Source of the DNA: Guadua angustifolia
Lineage: Eukaryota > Streptophyta > Magnoliopsida > Poales > Poaceae
DNA length: 64,000 nt
Assembly (NCBI GenBank): GCA_036346375.1
Contig: CM070515.1
Coordinates: 17,320,423 to 17,384,422 of the forward strand
Direction of reading: 5' to 3'
Notes under the pieces: generated by a model
Seen by the model: only the letters and a program-made list of their open reading frames with translations
Told to the model about the DNA's origin: nothing
Databases searched by the model: none
Shown here: positions 10,841 through 22,474 of the stretch, in pieces
Position numbering within the stretch: position 1 is the stretch's first letter
Layout of the letters: each line of letters begins with the position of its first letter
Made by a program: the position numbers and the translations under genes

Positions 10841-12897
10841 CTAGCCACAGCCCTGCTGCTCATCTTGCTCGATTGTCTCGACGATGCGGTGGACCGCCGT
10901 CGCGATGTCGTCCGCCGACGAGAGCTGGCAGTCGTGTTCCACCTGCAGCAGCCATCAACCGGATTGAGGAGTCCATATATATCCATGCACTAATTTGGAC
11001 AACAAAATGGAGCAGCTGTTGTTTCTACTACACGCGCGTGCTCGGTACTCCATGTAAAATTGCATGCCAATCAATGCAACTTCATTAAAAACACGCAGAG
11101 GGGGAGAGTCTGGAGGAGTCGTCCCCACAATGCACGGAAATCGAGGCTAGCTAGCTGCTTAATGTGTTTCACCGTGGTCTCTAGTAAGAACAGAAGTGGT
11201 ATTTTCGAAAAACGCAGGCCGGGGAATGCGTACGAACCTTGAGGCTGAGAGAGTAGAGGGCCATGTGGCCGGCGCTGGCCACGTTGAGCTGCAGCACGGC
11301 GAGCCGGTGGCCCTGCAGCCCGGCCACCATCCTCAGCAGCTGCCTCGGCCGCCGCCGACACAGAACCTTCAGGTTGGCGTGGCTCTCCACCATGGTCACC
11401 TCGATGTACGCCACGGCCGACTGCTTCGAGCCCGAATCCTCGGCGTCGGTGTCGCGGTTGCCGCCGACGTCACTGCCATCGTCGACCGCAGAGGCCATGT
11501 TTGGGATAGTTGGGGTGCAGTTGGCGCTCATCGAGTACTGCGGGAAGGTGAAGAAGCCCGCGAAAGGCACCGCGGCGGAGGCGTCGCCGGGGGCGAGGGG
11601 GCATTCCTGGCTGACATGTCTCTGCGCCTCCAGGGATTGGAGCAGCTGCTCCAGCTCCTTGACGTAGTTGATTGCGCCGCCAATTATGGACGCCTGGTCG
11701 CCCTATCAACAATACACACAACTCGATCATCTTTGTCATCAGATAGGCTAGCTGTTTTAGTTTTACTAGCTGTTTTATCACGGAAGCTATGCTACACATT
11801 ATAGTTTACTATAAAAATATATTTTTACTATTTTAAGCATTTGGTATCCGCAACTTAAATATAATGAGCTATATTTAATTAATTTTGAAGTATATTGTTA
11901 TATATTAGCCGTACAATGTGTAATAAAAATAAACTATATAATTATGTAAATTTAGGAGATGGATTTGGATTTTAACTCATATTTATTATTTTTAGGAGCC
12001 AAATTAATTCAATTTAAGTATAACAAATATGATAGAAGAATATATCACAAACAAAACATAATTAATGTTTAGGAATATAAAGAGAATTAACATATGTAAC
12101 ATAGTGGAAGCTACAAAAATAGCAAAAATAGTTGTCAATATAACAACTATAGCAGTTGTAATTGTGTTCGCAGAATTTTATCCAACCGCGTAGCGTTTTA
12201 TGTCTAAAAAAACTATAGCGGAGCTATTACGGACTATTTAAATCACTGATACTACCGTAATGCACATAGTAGAATTTCTCTCTGTTTTTAAGAAAAGTTA
12301 CAAAAACCTAATCAATCAAGTAGGCAAATTATACAGTAGCACTCCTATGTCCTAATTAAGAAGATTATCAGTGTGGATCAAGAGCTGAGGCGTATTAATC
12401 AAGCCCTAGCTAGCTAGGCGTACCCTTTGCACATAGGAGGCCGGCATGAGGGACCGGAGCACGGCGAGGTATTCGTTCATCTGCTTGCGGCGGTTGCGCT
12501 CGACGGCGATATGGGTCATCCGTTGGCTCTCCACCTCCTCCCTGTTCTTCACGCTCCTGGCCCTGAGCCGCTTCCTCCTCCCCGCAGCAGGCGTCACCGC
12601 CGCCGCTGCAGCGCCCTCCTGTCCAACAACAGCACCGTCCGCGTTTCCACAGCCACAGCCGTGCCCCGGCGGCAGCACTGCCAAGGAGGAACCGCCGACC
12701 GGCTCCCCAAGCCCCTGGGTCATAGCGGAGGAGCTTGCACCCGCGTCGACCCAGTTGGCGTTGCTCCCGTCCAACTCCATCACCCCGTCCATGCCACCGT
12801 ACCCATGGCTGCTCCAGCTCCAAGCTCCTCCTCCTTCCGCCACCATGGCGTGACATCCAAAGAATCCTTCCGAGAACACCACGGTCTCCAATGCCAT
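10841..12897 (-). CDS. Group Ia bHLH transcription factor (bHLH94/96-like)
   Basis: A nuclear DNA-binding regulator of the plant family containing bHLH94, bHLH96 and, more distantly, the stomatal factors SPCH/MUTE/FAMA. Exons on the minus strand are 12897-12424, 11702-11238 and 10942-10841. All introns are GT-AG in phase 0, giving 346 residues. I start at 12897 because the product opens MALETVVF, like the family's 'MALEAVV'; the frame reaches further upstream only to a GTG. An acidic/glycine-rich leader is followed by the basic helix-loop-helix at about 127-185, with His129, Glu133 and Arg137 in the E-box-contact positions. The loop carries the family block 'SYVQRGDQASIIGGAINYVKELEQ', split exactly by intron 1. 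A C-terminal ACT-like fold (about 254-340) probably mediates dimerisation. Both introns are short. The target process is not deducible from sequence. Confidence 0.93.
11703..12423 (-). other. Intron 1 of the bHLH gene
   Basis: AT-rich 721-bp intron, starting GTACGC and ending GATAG on the minus strand. It holds no recognisable coding sequence. 'AACTATAGC' and its complement recur inside, hinting at old MITE debris. Confidence 0.8.
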
Positions 12898-13167
12898 GCC
12901 TTGATCAAGAAACCCCCAAGAAACAAAGCCACACACGAAGGAGACAGACTATCTGTAGCTAAATCTCCTCCATGGCCAGATCGATCGAGCGATGCGGTGC
13001 CCTTAGTCCCTAGGGCCTCGTGGTTGTTGCGATTACTTGTGTCACCAGGTTGGAGCGAGAGATGTGACACGTGAAGGGAGGGGAAGGAGGCGAGAAGGCA
13101 ACATGTAACAGGGAGCAAACGAGGGAGAAAGGCTGCTACGCGAGGAGCCTTTCGGAGGCGGCGAATA

Positions 13168-13174
13168 ATTTATA
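13168..13174 (-). promoter_or_regulatory. Candidate TATA box of the bHLH gene
   Basis: TATAAAT on the minus strand, about 270 bases upstream of the chosen ATG. The intervening region is free of minus-strand ATG-initiated long frames. Position and motif are plausible, but no transcript start is visible. Confidence 0.5.
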
Positions 13175-14215
13175 CTCCATACAGGGATACATCGACGGGC
13201 TTGGAAGTTGGAAAAGGCTCGGAGTACGTGGTTTTTGGTGTGATTAGGCCATTATTTGGTCGGATGGCACGGCATGGCTAGGCAGAGACGACGCGACGGC
13301 ATGCAAACCCATTGGGAAATGCAACACTAGCGCGTCGCTAAAAACAGCACGCCCAGATAACGCACGACCTGTGATGCATGCATACATGACACATGGGTCC
13401 CATTCCAATATCGCCAGCCAAAGGAGCTAGCTCCGACACATACACGCGGTAAAATGGTAACAGAATGTTGCCGTGCGGTAACTTGTAGCGCATATCTCGT
13501 CGTCATCGATCACCTGCTGCATATGGCTGCTGCAGTGCCGGCTGCATGCGTCGCCAGCACGTACAGTTCAGCTTCAGCTTAGCCGCACTCCGATGCTATC
13601 TAGCTAGCTACAGGGAATTCTGCATCATATGCGCAAATCATATCCATTCGTCCCTATGCACTGTGAGAGAAGAGTTATTTGGCGGTCACGAGAGCCATGT
13701 GACTGGGTATACGTGAGGCAGTCAAACATGCGAGCTAGAGCCAGTACTACGTTGTCAAGCACGGGAGCTTTGCCCTTTTACGTATGATATATGTTCTGCT
13801 ATGCATGCATGGAGACTGGTACGACGATTGTGCATTTGCCCTAGCGCGTATGTGTAGATCTCTGCCCACGCTCCGGTCACGTACATGTCCTCACAGATTC
13901 TCTAACCTTCTCATGCATCTCTGAAGAACAGGGGTAAAAAAAATTATGAATGAGCACACACTGGCTTTATGGTCCGTAAACAGCATCGCTATAAAATTAT
14001 GGCATAGATGTACATTCTCATTTCTACGAGCGTAAGATCGATAATGAAAAATATGTGCGAAGATTGATCGAGTGAATTGGCTCCTAAATTTACTTATGCA
14101 CTCCCTCCGGCCTCTTTTAGTTCACAGAAAAAAAACTAGGAAATGTTACAGCGTCCTAGTCTCATTTAATGGGATAGCGTCTTGCCGATAAATTAAGTGT
14201 GATCCAACATATCTC
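13175..14215. other. Upstream region of the bHLH gene
   Basis: No gene seen. It contains many CATGCATG and CTAGCTAG palindromes, common in grass promoters, and near 14100 a lone CTCCCTCCGGCCTC tract that resembles one end of a Stowaway MITE without a visible partner. Confidence 0.4.
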
Positions 14216-14218
14216 TAA

Positions 14219-14576
14219 GAGCAGTCCCAACCCATGGTGTCCATGAGTAGTGTCTAGAGGGGAAAGAGAGCAATAAACCAATGCATAGTTTTCCAACCCA
14301 TGGTTTCCATGAGTAGTGTCTAGAGGAGGGAGAGAGCAATAAAGCAATGCATGCACCACAAATACAGCTTGGTAAGCGCGCAGAAATGTCCAACCCCGAT
14401 TTTGCTAGTTTCTTGAGTCTTGGTACGCGCGTCGACCCAGTTTCTTGCATGAGACACGGTTTCTTCGTTTTTCCTTCTCTCCCTTCCTTAACTCCTATAC
14501 CACATCAGATTTTTGCTTAGTTGGCAGCGTAATTAATTCTATAGACACCAGCTGAGGTGGAGGGTTGAGAATGCCC
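14219..14576. mobile_element. TAA-flanked MITE (PIF/Harbinger type)
   Basis: TAA sits at 14216-14218 and 14577-14579. The ends GAGCAGTCCCAACCC and (reverse strand) GGGCATTCTCAACCC form imperfect inverted repeats. The interior carries a tandem duplication of about 66 bp (14228-14353), each unit holding CCCATGG..TCCATGAGTAGTGTCTAGAGG and AGAGAGCAATAAA. It is non-coding. The superfamily is inferred from the target duplication. Confidence 0.68.
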
Positions 14577-14579
14577 TAA

Positions 14580-14994
14580 GAGACTACAGCTATCCACTAG
14601 AAGCATTGATGATTCCATCGATCCCTCTTCCTGTCCATTCCAATCAGCGATACTTCATCTCTCTTTTCTCTATCTTTCTCTCTCTATTTCCAATCCAAAT
14701 CCCCAAACATATATCTCCTCTCTCTATGCTAAGCAGCAAGCACCAAGAGCTAACTTGAGGCCGATTCAACATGTCCGACCTCGGTAGCGTAGAGGATATC
14801 CAACTCCCAGCGGCAATCAAGCACAAGTAACGCACAATGGCGGATGTGTGGCGGCTTAGACATGCAAGCAAGGCATGGGTGCAGCGACAACGGACATGCA
14901 TGAGCAGCGTGCGGTGGTGACTCCCAAACACCCGTGAAAGTCACATTCTCACTTATGAGCTCCCCATCTTCTTTGTTACCTCAAACATGCTTGG
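14580..14994. other. Intergenic, nothing recognised
   Basis: Pyrimidine-rich stretch (CTCTCTTTTCTC tracts near 14660-14730) followed by unique sequence, without gene evidence. Confidence 0.4.
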
Positions 14995-16095
14995 TTTTTC
15001 TGTTTTTGAAACATGGAAGTTGTTGGAAATTGCTTGGATTGTGCTTTTTGGAAGTTGGAACTTGCTGAAACCTATTTGAATTTTTGCTTTTGAAACATGA
15101 AACTTTAATCAGACTTTGGTGAAACCTGCTTGAATTTTTCCTTTTAAAACATAAACCTTTTTGGACTTGAATTAAACCTGCTTTAATTTTGCTTTTGAAA
15201 GGTGAAAGTCATTGTAACGTTGTGACACCTACTTGAATTTTGTTATTTGAACCTGAGACTTGCTAAAACTTTCATGAAACTTACTGAAATTTAGTGGAAC
15301 CTAATTGAATTTTACTTTTTGAAATATGAAATTGTATTGGAACTTAGTGAAACTAGCTTGAATTTACCTTTTGAAACATGAAATATGTTAGAAATTTGGT
15401 GAAACCTAATTTTATTTTGCTTTTGAAAGGTGAAACTTGCTAGAACATTGTGAAACTTGCTTGAACGTTTGATTCAAGTTTTATAAATTTTCTTGATTCC
15501 ATGCAAGTTTTATGAAGCTCTGTTCGAAAGTTTCGGGCAAGTTTCATTATATTTCATGAAGTCTTGTTCAAGTTTCATAAAAGTTTCTAGCCAATTTATA
15601 ACTATTCCTCTCTTACTTCCTATTAATTGTTTGATGTAAGTTTCAAGATGTCTCAGTTATAATTCTATAAGTTTTATAAAGTTTCAGCAAAAGTTTCATG
15701 GAAGCTTCATTAGGTTTTATAAAGTTCCGTTGAAGTTTCATGCTAATTTATAACTATTCCTTTCTTGCTTACTCTTTATCACGAGATTGCTTGTAACTTG
15801 GGAGATGTGCTTGAAACTGTTTGGATTTAGCTATTAAAACTTGAAAGTTGTCCAAACATGCATGAATTGTGATTTTGAAACATAAAACCTTTCTTTTTGA
15901 AACTTAAAACTTATTGAAACTTGCTTTTAAACATAAATGAAACTTGTTAAAATTTGAAACTATTTTACTGAAACTTCTCAAAATGTTTTATACCTTGTAT
16001 GAAATTTTCAACGAAACGCACTAAAACCTTCATTATTTTTTCACAAAATGCAAGACTTTATAAAGCATGAAACTTCACGAAACCTCATGAAACTG
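14995..16095. repeat. Degenerate short-period repeat field rich in GAAAC and TTGAAT
   Basis: A block resembling 'GAAACCTGCTTGAATTTTG', then CTTTTGAAACATGAAACTTG, recurs near 15068, 15128, 15178, 15228, 15300, 15354 and 15403, about every 50 to 70 bp. From about 15470 to 15760 the reverse-strand version (AAGTTTCATGAAG, AAGTTTTATAAA) dominates, and the forward form returns after 15780. Every copy is strongly mutated. No coding potential. Confidence 0.65.
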
Positions 16096-17617
16096 TTATA
16101 CCGTTGGAATGCATTCCAATGGTAATGTGTGGGCTGGTAGCACTCTTTAAGATAAGTTGAATTAATTGGCTTATGAATTTACTTAGGATTAGCAATTGTG
16201 CCACATGAATGATCCCAACAGTTGATTTGAAGAGTTTTACGTATACTTGTACTGTACACTTTGCTTTCTTCAACAAAGGTAAGAAAAGGAAGCTCCTTTT
16301 TTTACCTTTATGATGTCAAATGAGCTAAGAAGGTTATGATGTGATGACTAGAAAAAAGTCCGTGGAGAGTCCCAATGTTGATTAGAGCTTGTCCTTCCTC
16401 ACCTGTTTACTCCATCATCCTCCTTTATTTAATATTTTTAATTAGTTCATGTTTCCAAGTTTTGTTTGCTGCATATTTTAACTGAAAATGCCATTTTTGA
16501 TGCTACTGTACGTACTCTACTTGTTATATCATTGTTTAACTTAGAACCTGCTTAGAATACATGAATGTTTGGGAATCTGAGGAAACAGAAATCGATGTCA
16601 AACTGAACCAGCACTTTCAAAAAAGTAGCTGATTTTATCTGATCACTCGTCTATCTCTTGCCAATAGCCATATTTAACATCTAGTGCAAGTATGTGATAT
16701 CCTCGAAAGCCCTGATTAACCTGGATATTAGGTCATGTCGAGCTTAGACCGTGCGGGGCTAGCTCGACTCGCCTCTAACGAGTCTAAGCACAATCCATTG
16801 AAACGCCATTTCACCTTCATATTTTGCCAATTTAAGCCTGGCCTATTTGAAATGTTGCAGAGGAGAGGAAATGACTTGGGACAAGCGGGCACCTACTGGT
16901 GTGGTTGCGAGGGTGGAGTGTAGCTTGGTCGTAGGTGAGAAAGACACTAGCATCAGTGAAGAAGCACGTATGGTGGTCGGGGAATGTGGCGATGTGGTGC
17001 GGGTAAGCTGGACTGGGCTGCGGCATAGCTGAAGATTGGATCCAGCGCTTGGGTGGTGAGGATTGTCAAGATCTGATGCCACCGTTATCTCTTTCCTCTC
17101 CGGTTGTCACTATCTTCTTCCTTGAGACAACAGGCGAAGTTGGTGGTGCAGTGCTTCAAGGCTATATCTGGCAGCTGCGTGATCGATGGCTACTAGATCT
17201 AGCACCAAGATGGCAGGGAAGGTAGCGCACGGTGGGTAGAGGACTAGTTTTGTAATTTTTTCGAGAGAACATTTTTTAAAAAAGATAAGGAGCAGAACAG
17301 TGACCATTTTAAATTGTGACTGCCATGCCTCCTTTGGAGGAGGGCATTCAGCAGGAGGCTACGGCTACAATGCTCCATCGATGCAGGGAATGTACGTACT
17401 TTCGTACAATGCTACGCCAATCAATCATTGACAGGGAAAGTATAAAGATGATTGACAAAAGGCTACGAGTTCGTGACCTGGCAACGATTTGTCATTATCA
17501 TACCTAGGGGCGCAGGAAATTGCTTGGTTTTTATTCGATGCAGACGTAGCTTGTCCCATGTAACCCATGTTCCACTCGTAGCAGTGTATGCACCTTCTAC
17601 ATTCCACTGTGAGGGAA
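16096..17617. other. Intergenic, probable transposon debris
   Basis: No supported gene. The part from 16730 to 17300 is more GC-rich, with scattered short frames on both strands but no family resemblance. Confidence 0.35.
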
Positions 17618-18227
17618 AAGGCTTTCCCCCTCCGAGAAATCGGTGGGCTCCAATTCTGCGTTCATCTGCCTACCTGGCCGAGCAAGATCATCTACACTGT
17701 ATATGCAAATTGCTTGCGTTACTTTTTATATTCATTGTGAAATCTTTGCAAACTAGGGTGCATGAGGCGGCTGGTAGGTCATAATGCTCTCCTAGGGTGC
17801 TGGGATGGTTCCATCTATCTATTTCACTCACCCTGCTGTTTGGTTGGATGGATAGGTGGATAAGGACAGCCAATTCTCAGAAATATTCCTCGTAGATGCT
17901 GGATGAGGCTATCCCATGAATTTGACTGAATAAGCCTATCCAACTTTCATCCTACCCACCAAATTTGAACTCTTATCTTATTTACCATCCAACTCTCATC
18001 CCTCCAACTAAACAAAAATTTGGTTCATCACATCCATCTCTCATCCCTTCAATCAAATATGAACTTAGATGGCTTTATCTCTACCAAGGTGGATGGCTCC
18101 ATCCCATCTATCCTTTGTCCTTGAACCAAACGGACCCTTTGTGCCACAGAGGCAAGACGCAACAAAACAGTTTTGCTCGCGAGCTGCGGCTGTAGGGGCA
18201 CGACGCGGTGGAACATCCAAATTTTCT
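17618..18227 (+). repeat. Dispersed duplication, copy 1 (MITE-bearing)
   Basis: Shares a series of blocks with 18913-19300 in the same order and orientation. They are GGCTTTCCCCCTCC, AGAAATCGGTGG, GAGCAAGATCATCTA, GTATGCAAATTGCT, AAATCTTTGCAAACTAG and GGAACATCCAAATTTTCT. This copy carries an extra ~340 bp at 17801-18140 that copy 2 lacks. Confidence 0.8.
17801..18140. mobile_element. Small insertion (MITE-like) defined by an empty site
   Basis: Absent from the paralogous copy at 19200-19215, where TCTTAGCGCCGCAGAGG runs through. GTGC occurs at both borders (17797-17800 and 18141-18144) as a candidate duplication. The inside has opposed blocks such as TGTTTGGTTGGATGGATAGG near the left and, reversed on the right, CCGTTTGGTTCAAGG followed by GGATAGATGGGATGG. 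The class is not certain. Confidence 0.6.
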
Positions 18228-18912
18228 CAGCCGTGATTTTGTAAATGGTTCAAAATCTCATTGAAATCTCGGTGGAAATTTTGGATTCTGGCCAGGGCCG
18301 ATATTCCAAATCTCCGCGGAGTAAAAGAACTTGAAAATTTTCAAATTGCTATAGTTTTTTGAGGTTCCATTCAAAGGTGCTACAATGGATGGAATGCACG
18401 GTGTGATTTCAAAGTTGTAATGTATCGGGATTTCAAAAGTGTGTATGAATTGTGAATTGTCATGCGATGGGTTGGCATGATGTTGATAAATGTGAATGTC
18501 ATCAGTATCAATTTTATTTCATGTTTATCAATGTGATCACAATATATATTGATTGTTGCCAAATTTAAGTGTTAGAATCCGAAAATCAATCAAAATGCTG
18601 TCGGAATTTCTAAATTTAGGGTCTTTTATGTACAAATACTTAGTATTTTGTATTCAAATAGATAGAAAATATAGATAAATGCTTACATGATTTTATTTCA
18701 TATTTTTTCTAGTCTTAGGAGACCATTTCACAGGAGTTGACAATTGCCAAAATTTTGGTCGATTTCACCGAAATGTCGGTTTTTCCGGACACAAAATTAC
18801 TAAATTTCAAATTTAGTTTTTGAGTTTCAGCTGAATTTTTGAAATCTCGCAAAAATTTTAGATTTCAGTCGTCCCAAGATGTGATCTGAAACCAAAATAT
18901 AAAATCTCATAG
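18228..18912. other. Spacer between the two duplication copies
   Basis: AT-rich, with 'AAATTTCGG/CCGAAATTT' style motifs (for example AAATCTCGGTGGAAATTTTGG and CACCGAAATGTCGG) in opposite orientation at either end. This may be a further small element. No coding evidence. Confidence 0.4.
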
Positions 18913-19300
18913 AAGGCTTTCCCCCTCCTAGAAATCGGTGGACTCCAATTCTGGGCCCATCTGCCTGCCCGGCGGAGCAAGATCATCTATAACTGTGTAT
19001 GCAAATTGCTCGCGTAACTTTTTGTATTCTTTGCGAAACGCAATTTAAATGCCTCAAAGGTGTGTTCGTTTGGCATTTTGATCTTGGTGCCCCTTGGAGA
19101 GAGAGAGAGAGAGAGAGAGATCGCTCTTCAATGATTCAATCACACAAGGGAAATCTTTGCAAACTAGCGTGCATGCGGCGGCCGGCCGGTCATAACGGTC
19201 TCTTAGCGCCGCAGAGGCAGGGCGCACTGGCGCAGCAATACTATTTTGTCCGCGGGCCGCGGCTGTAGAGGGCCTAGGGCCCGGAACATCCAAATTTTCT
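18913..19300 (+). repeat. Dispersed duplication, copy 2
   Basis: Counterpart of 17618-18227. It lacks the MITE-like insert but has its own ~110-bp extra segment (about 19037-19148) that includes an uninterrupted (GA)n microsatellite at about 19097-19120. Confidence 0.78.
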
Positions 19301-20395
19301 TGTACTCATGCATGCATGTACCAACAGTCCAGCCTCTCTGGGCCCCAGAGGAAAACAGTGAGCGCCGCGGCCGCGCAAATATTCTCGCGCGCCAGCCCGG
19401 GCTAGTCTATCTCGTGTGTGATTGATTATTAGGTTGTGCTAGCTAGCTGCTACGTTTTGGTCTCTTTTGCATGCGTGCTGCGACACTGTTTCTTTCCGTG
19501 TTCTTGCGTATACGCTGCGTGCGTGCATGCATGATTTGCCAATTCGTGAAAGCAGCGTACCTGTTGCACGCGTTTGCTGCCCGTTGGGATGCTGTGCAAC
19601 CGAACAGCAGAACCCTGAAATGCTATGCATGGTGGTCTATGTTTCTGTAGAAACTGTGAAACATATATGAACAACAGTATAATTCTAACCCGGGTAAATA
19701 TCCAAAGTTAACTCTTTACTGTGTAAACTTCGTGAAACCTACGTACAGAAGTTTTAAATTTTTTTGAAATATTACCATAAGTAACTAAGCTTGTGCTAGA
19801 ACCATCACCAAAACTAGCGAAAAGGTTCAGCAATCGCTTTTCGTGTGCCGTGATTAACGGAGCAAATTGTACTTACTACAGAAGAGTGTAACTATTAGTA
19901 GTACTTTAGTACATATTGCAAAGTGCTGGAGGAAACAAAATGGCCAAAAGAGAACTCAAGATACAGGCCATCAGCCGTGAGACGTCCTTTTTTTGACTTG
20001 CCAGTAATATTAGATCCTCCCGTCGTCATTGTTAACTCCATGTAGGGAAATCTAAACCCGACAATTAACTCGGTAGTCACGCTGCTACGACCACATATAT
20101 ATAGATTGTCAATGGTTAGCAATACTTAATGCTCAAATCTAGGTACTGCATAGAGTAGTGTACACCGATGGCATGGTGCATCGTGCGTACAGTGCTGATC
20201 TTGGCCAGCTAGCTAGAGAGAGAAACTCAGTGACAGTCTACGTAATTATAGATTCCGATAAAGATTCAGGAGCTAGCCCAGCTGGGTGCATGGCAGATAG
20301 AGCTGGCCGCCGCCGGCAAGTGGCCGGCCTTGCGCGGCGGCCAAGCTTACAGCAACTGATGAACGTGGTGGGGGCAAGACGAGTAGATGATCACG
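19301..20395. other. Intergenic, nothing recognised
   Basis: Unique-looking sequence with CATGCATG and TATATATAG tracts. No gene model supported. Confidence 0.4.
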
Positions 20396-20403
20396 GTTGT
20401 GCG

Positions 20404-22466
20404 TAGAGGTGGGCATCTGAGCCAGACCATTTCGAGCCAGCACGAGGCACACCCGGCATAGTCTGGCCCAGCGCCCAGCACGACACTGTGGAGATCGGGC
20501 CGTACCAGCCCGACACGTTTGCTCGAGCCGTGCCGAGCTTGCCAACTAGGCACGACGGGCGGCCTGGCACGGGCAGCACTGTGGCACGCCGATCCGTGGG
20601 CATGCGGCTGGGCACGCTACCAAGCACGCGCCGCACCGGGCTGCCGAGCCTTCTAGCCTGCCTCATGTGCGCTGCCTCGCACGGCCGCCTCGCGTGCGGA
20701 TGCTTCCCACGCCGCCTCGCACGCTGCGCACACGCCAGGCCGTCGAGCCGCTAGCCCGCCTCGCGCGGCCGCTGCTTGCTCAAGCTCTCCGACCGTGACA
20801 CTAAGGCCATGGGAGCGGCCGAGCTCGAGGCCATCGCGTGCGCCGTAGTCGCGGACGAGCTCCTGGCCTTCGTCTCCGCAATCTCTGATGCGCGCCCTAC
20901 CGACAAGACCCCGTTGCACCACCATGCGCTCATCCTGTGCATCCTCGCGGCTGCGCTCCACCGCATCTAGGACCAGGACTCCTCCGTGCGCACATGGATT
21001 CACCGGATCCGGTGAAGAAGAGGCGGGGGAACGCTGGTGGTGACAGGGGAGCGATGGCCGATGCTCGGAGTTGGAGGAGGTAGATTAGACGACGATATGG
21101 CGAAGAGAGAGAGAGAGCACTCAGGTCTTGGCGGTCGAGAGAGGTGGGGGGGAGAGAAGTGGCGACAGTGGTGAGGCGCATCGGCGGCGAGGAGATACGA
21201 GGAGGAGAGGCGGCACTTGGGAGGCTAGGGGCGGCGGTGTTGTGCGTGAGAGGGGAAGTGAGCAGCGAGAGTGGAGGGACTAAGGGGTCGGGGACTCAAG
21301 GGCGACCGCTTGGGAGTCGGGCGAGGGAGTCAGGGATGGCGAGGGCAGCACGGGCGAGGGGGGAGGCGAGGCAAGCCGGGGAGAGAGAATGCCGGTTGGG
21401 GGAGGGGGGAAATTTGGGGGAAGGGGAGGGGAAAAAGTAGAGAGGGCACCGGTTGGGGGGTGGGAAAGGAAAAAAAATTAGGGAAAGGGAACAGTGGGGA
21501 AAATGAAAGAAGAAAGAAAAAAAGAGAAAGTTTAGATATTATCTTTATTCTGACTCTTTATGTCACATGTTTGGAGACAGGGACAAGGATCCATCTGACT
21601 ATTTCAAAAGTAGACAAGTGTTGAAAGAGTAAGGGACATATCGAACACCTACATGCTCTCTATGTCATTCTCTCTAGCTCAATCCTGCTCTCTCTCCTTC
21701 TCCTCGAGCGAATGAGACTGAGATACTGATCGGACGAGAGAGCGAGAGAGAGAATGATCGAGCAAGAAAGAGAGAGAATGATCACGCGAGAGCGAGAGAG
21801 CGAACGAGAGAGGTTGAGATAGAGAGACTGATCGGGCGAGAGAGCTAGCTGCATGTGTTGAGATCGATGGAATTGAGAGAGAGAGAGAGTATGTAGGGAC
21901 AGTAGATGTGATGATGCAATGTACTCATGCATACGCCTATGCATGCTATTGCGTTCAGAATGTTAATCACTACGTTCCAAGAGAAGAAAAGAGATGACGG
22001 ATGATCGAGTACATACAACAAGTACACAGAGTCACCGAGTATTTATTGGCACAAAAACATGGTGCCACTGGATACCTAATCTAGAAACTGACATCTTAGT
22101 TTATTTTTTGATCATATGTATGCTTGTAACGTGCACTCTGATCGATGTCTTCCATAATCTCCTATGTCAATGTCGGCTGGGCTATACATTCGCTGCATGT
22201 TGTAGCACCACATACGCACGCTACTGCAAGCAATTTTGGGTCCTTTTCTCTCATCGTAATAGTGTAAATGGGTTAGGCCTGGGCTGGCACGGCACGAAGT
22301 AGGCATGAAGCACAAATGAGCCATGCTTGGGCTCACTAAAGATGAGCCGGGCCAACCTAGCACGGCACGACGGGCACGATGAGCCATCGTGGCCAGGCAC
22401 GGTTTAGGCCCGAAGCACGATAGGTCTGTACGAGGCCAGCCCAGCCCGGCACGATGCCCACCTCTA
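20404..22466. mobile_element. hAT-like non-autonomous element, 2.1 kb
   Basis: The two ends share a perfect 14-bp inverted repeat, TAGAGGTGGGCATC, followed on each side by GC-rich 'GGCACG/CGTGCC' repeats (20440-20660 and 22270-22450). The flanking octamers GTTGTGCG and GCAGTGCG agree at 6 of 8 positions, consistent with an aged hAT duplication. The interior contains a GC-rich part with a 64-codon plus-strand frame (20776-20970, product rich in Ala/Leu, unknown), a purine-rich block near 21100-21540, and GA-rich microsatellites near 21730-21890. No transposase domain is visible. Confidence 0.7.
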
Positions 22467-22474
22467 GCAGTGCG

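Noticed and set aside
11196..11804. 202-codon plus-strand frame opposite bHLH exon 2
   Set aside because: Antisense shadow that crosses the exon/intron border of a convincing gene.
12898..12936. Upstream start of the bHLH frame
   Set aside because: The first codon there is GTG, and the family N-terminus MALE.VV begins at the ATG at 12897.
12427..13074. 215-codon plus-strand frame opposite bHLH exon 1
   Set aside because: Antisense of the bHLH coding exon; low-complexity His/Pro product with no family.
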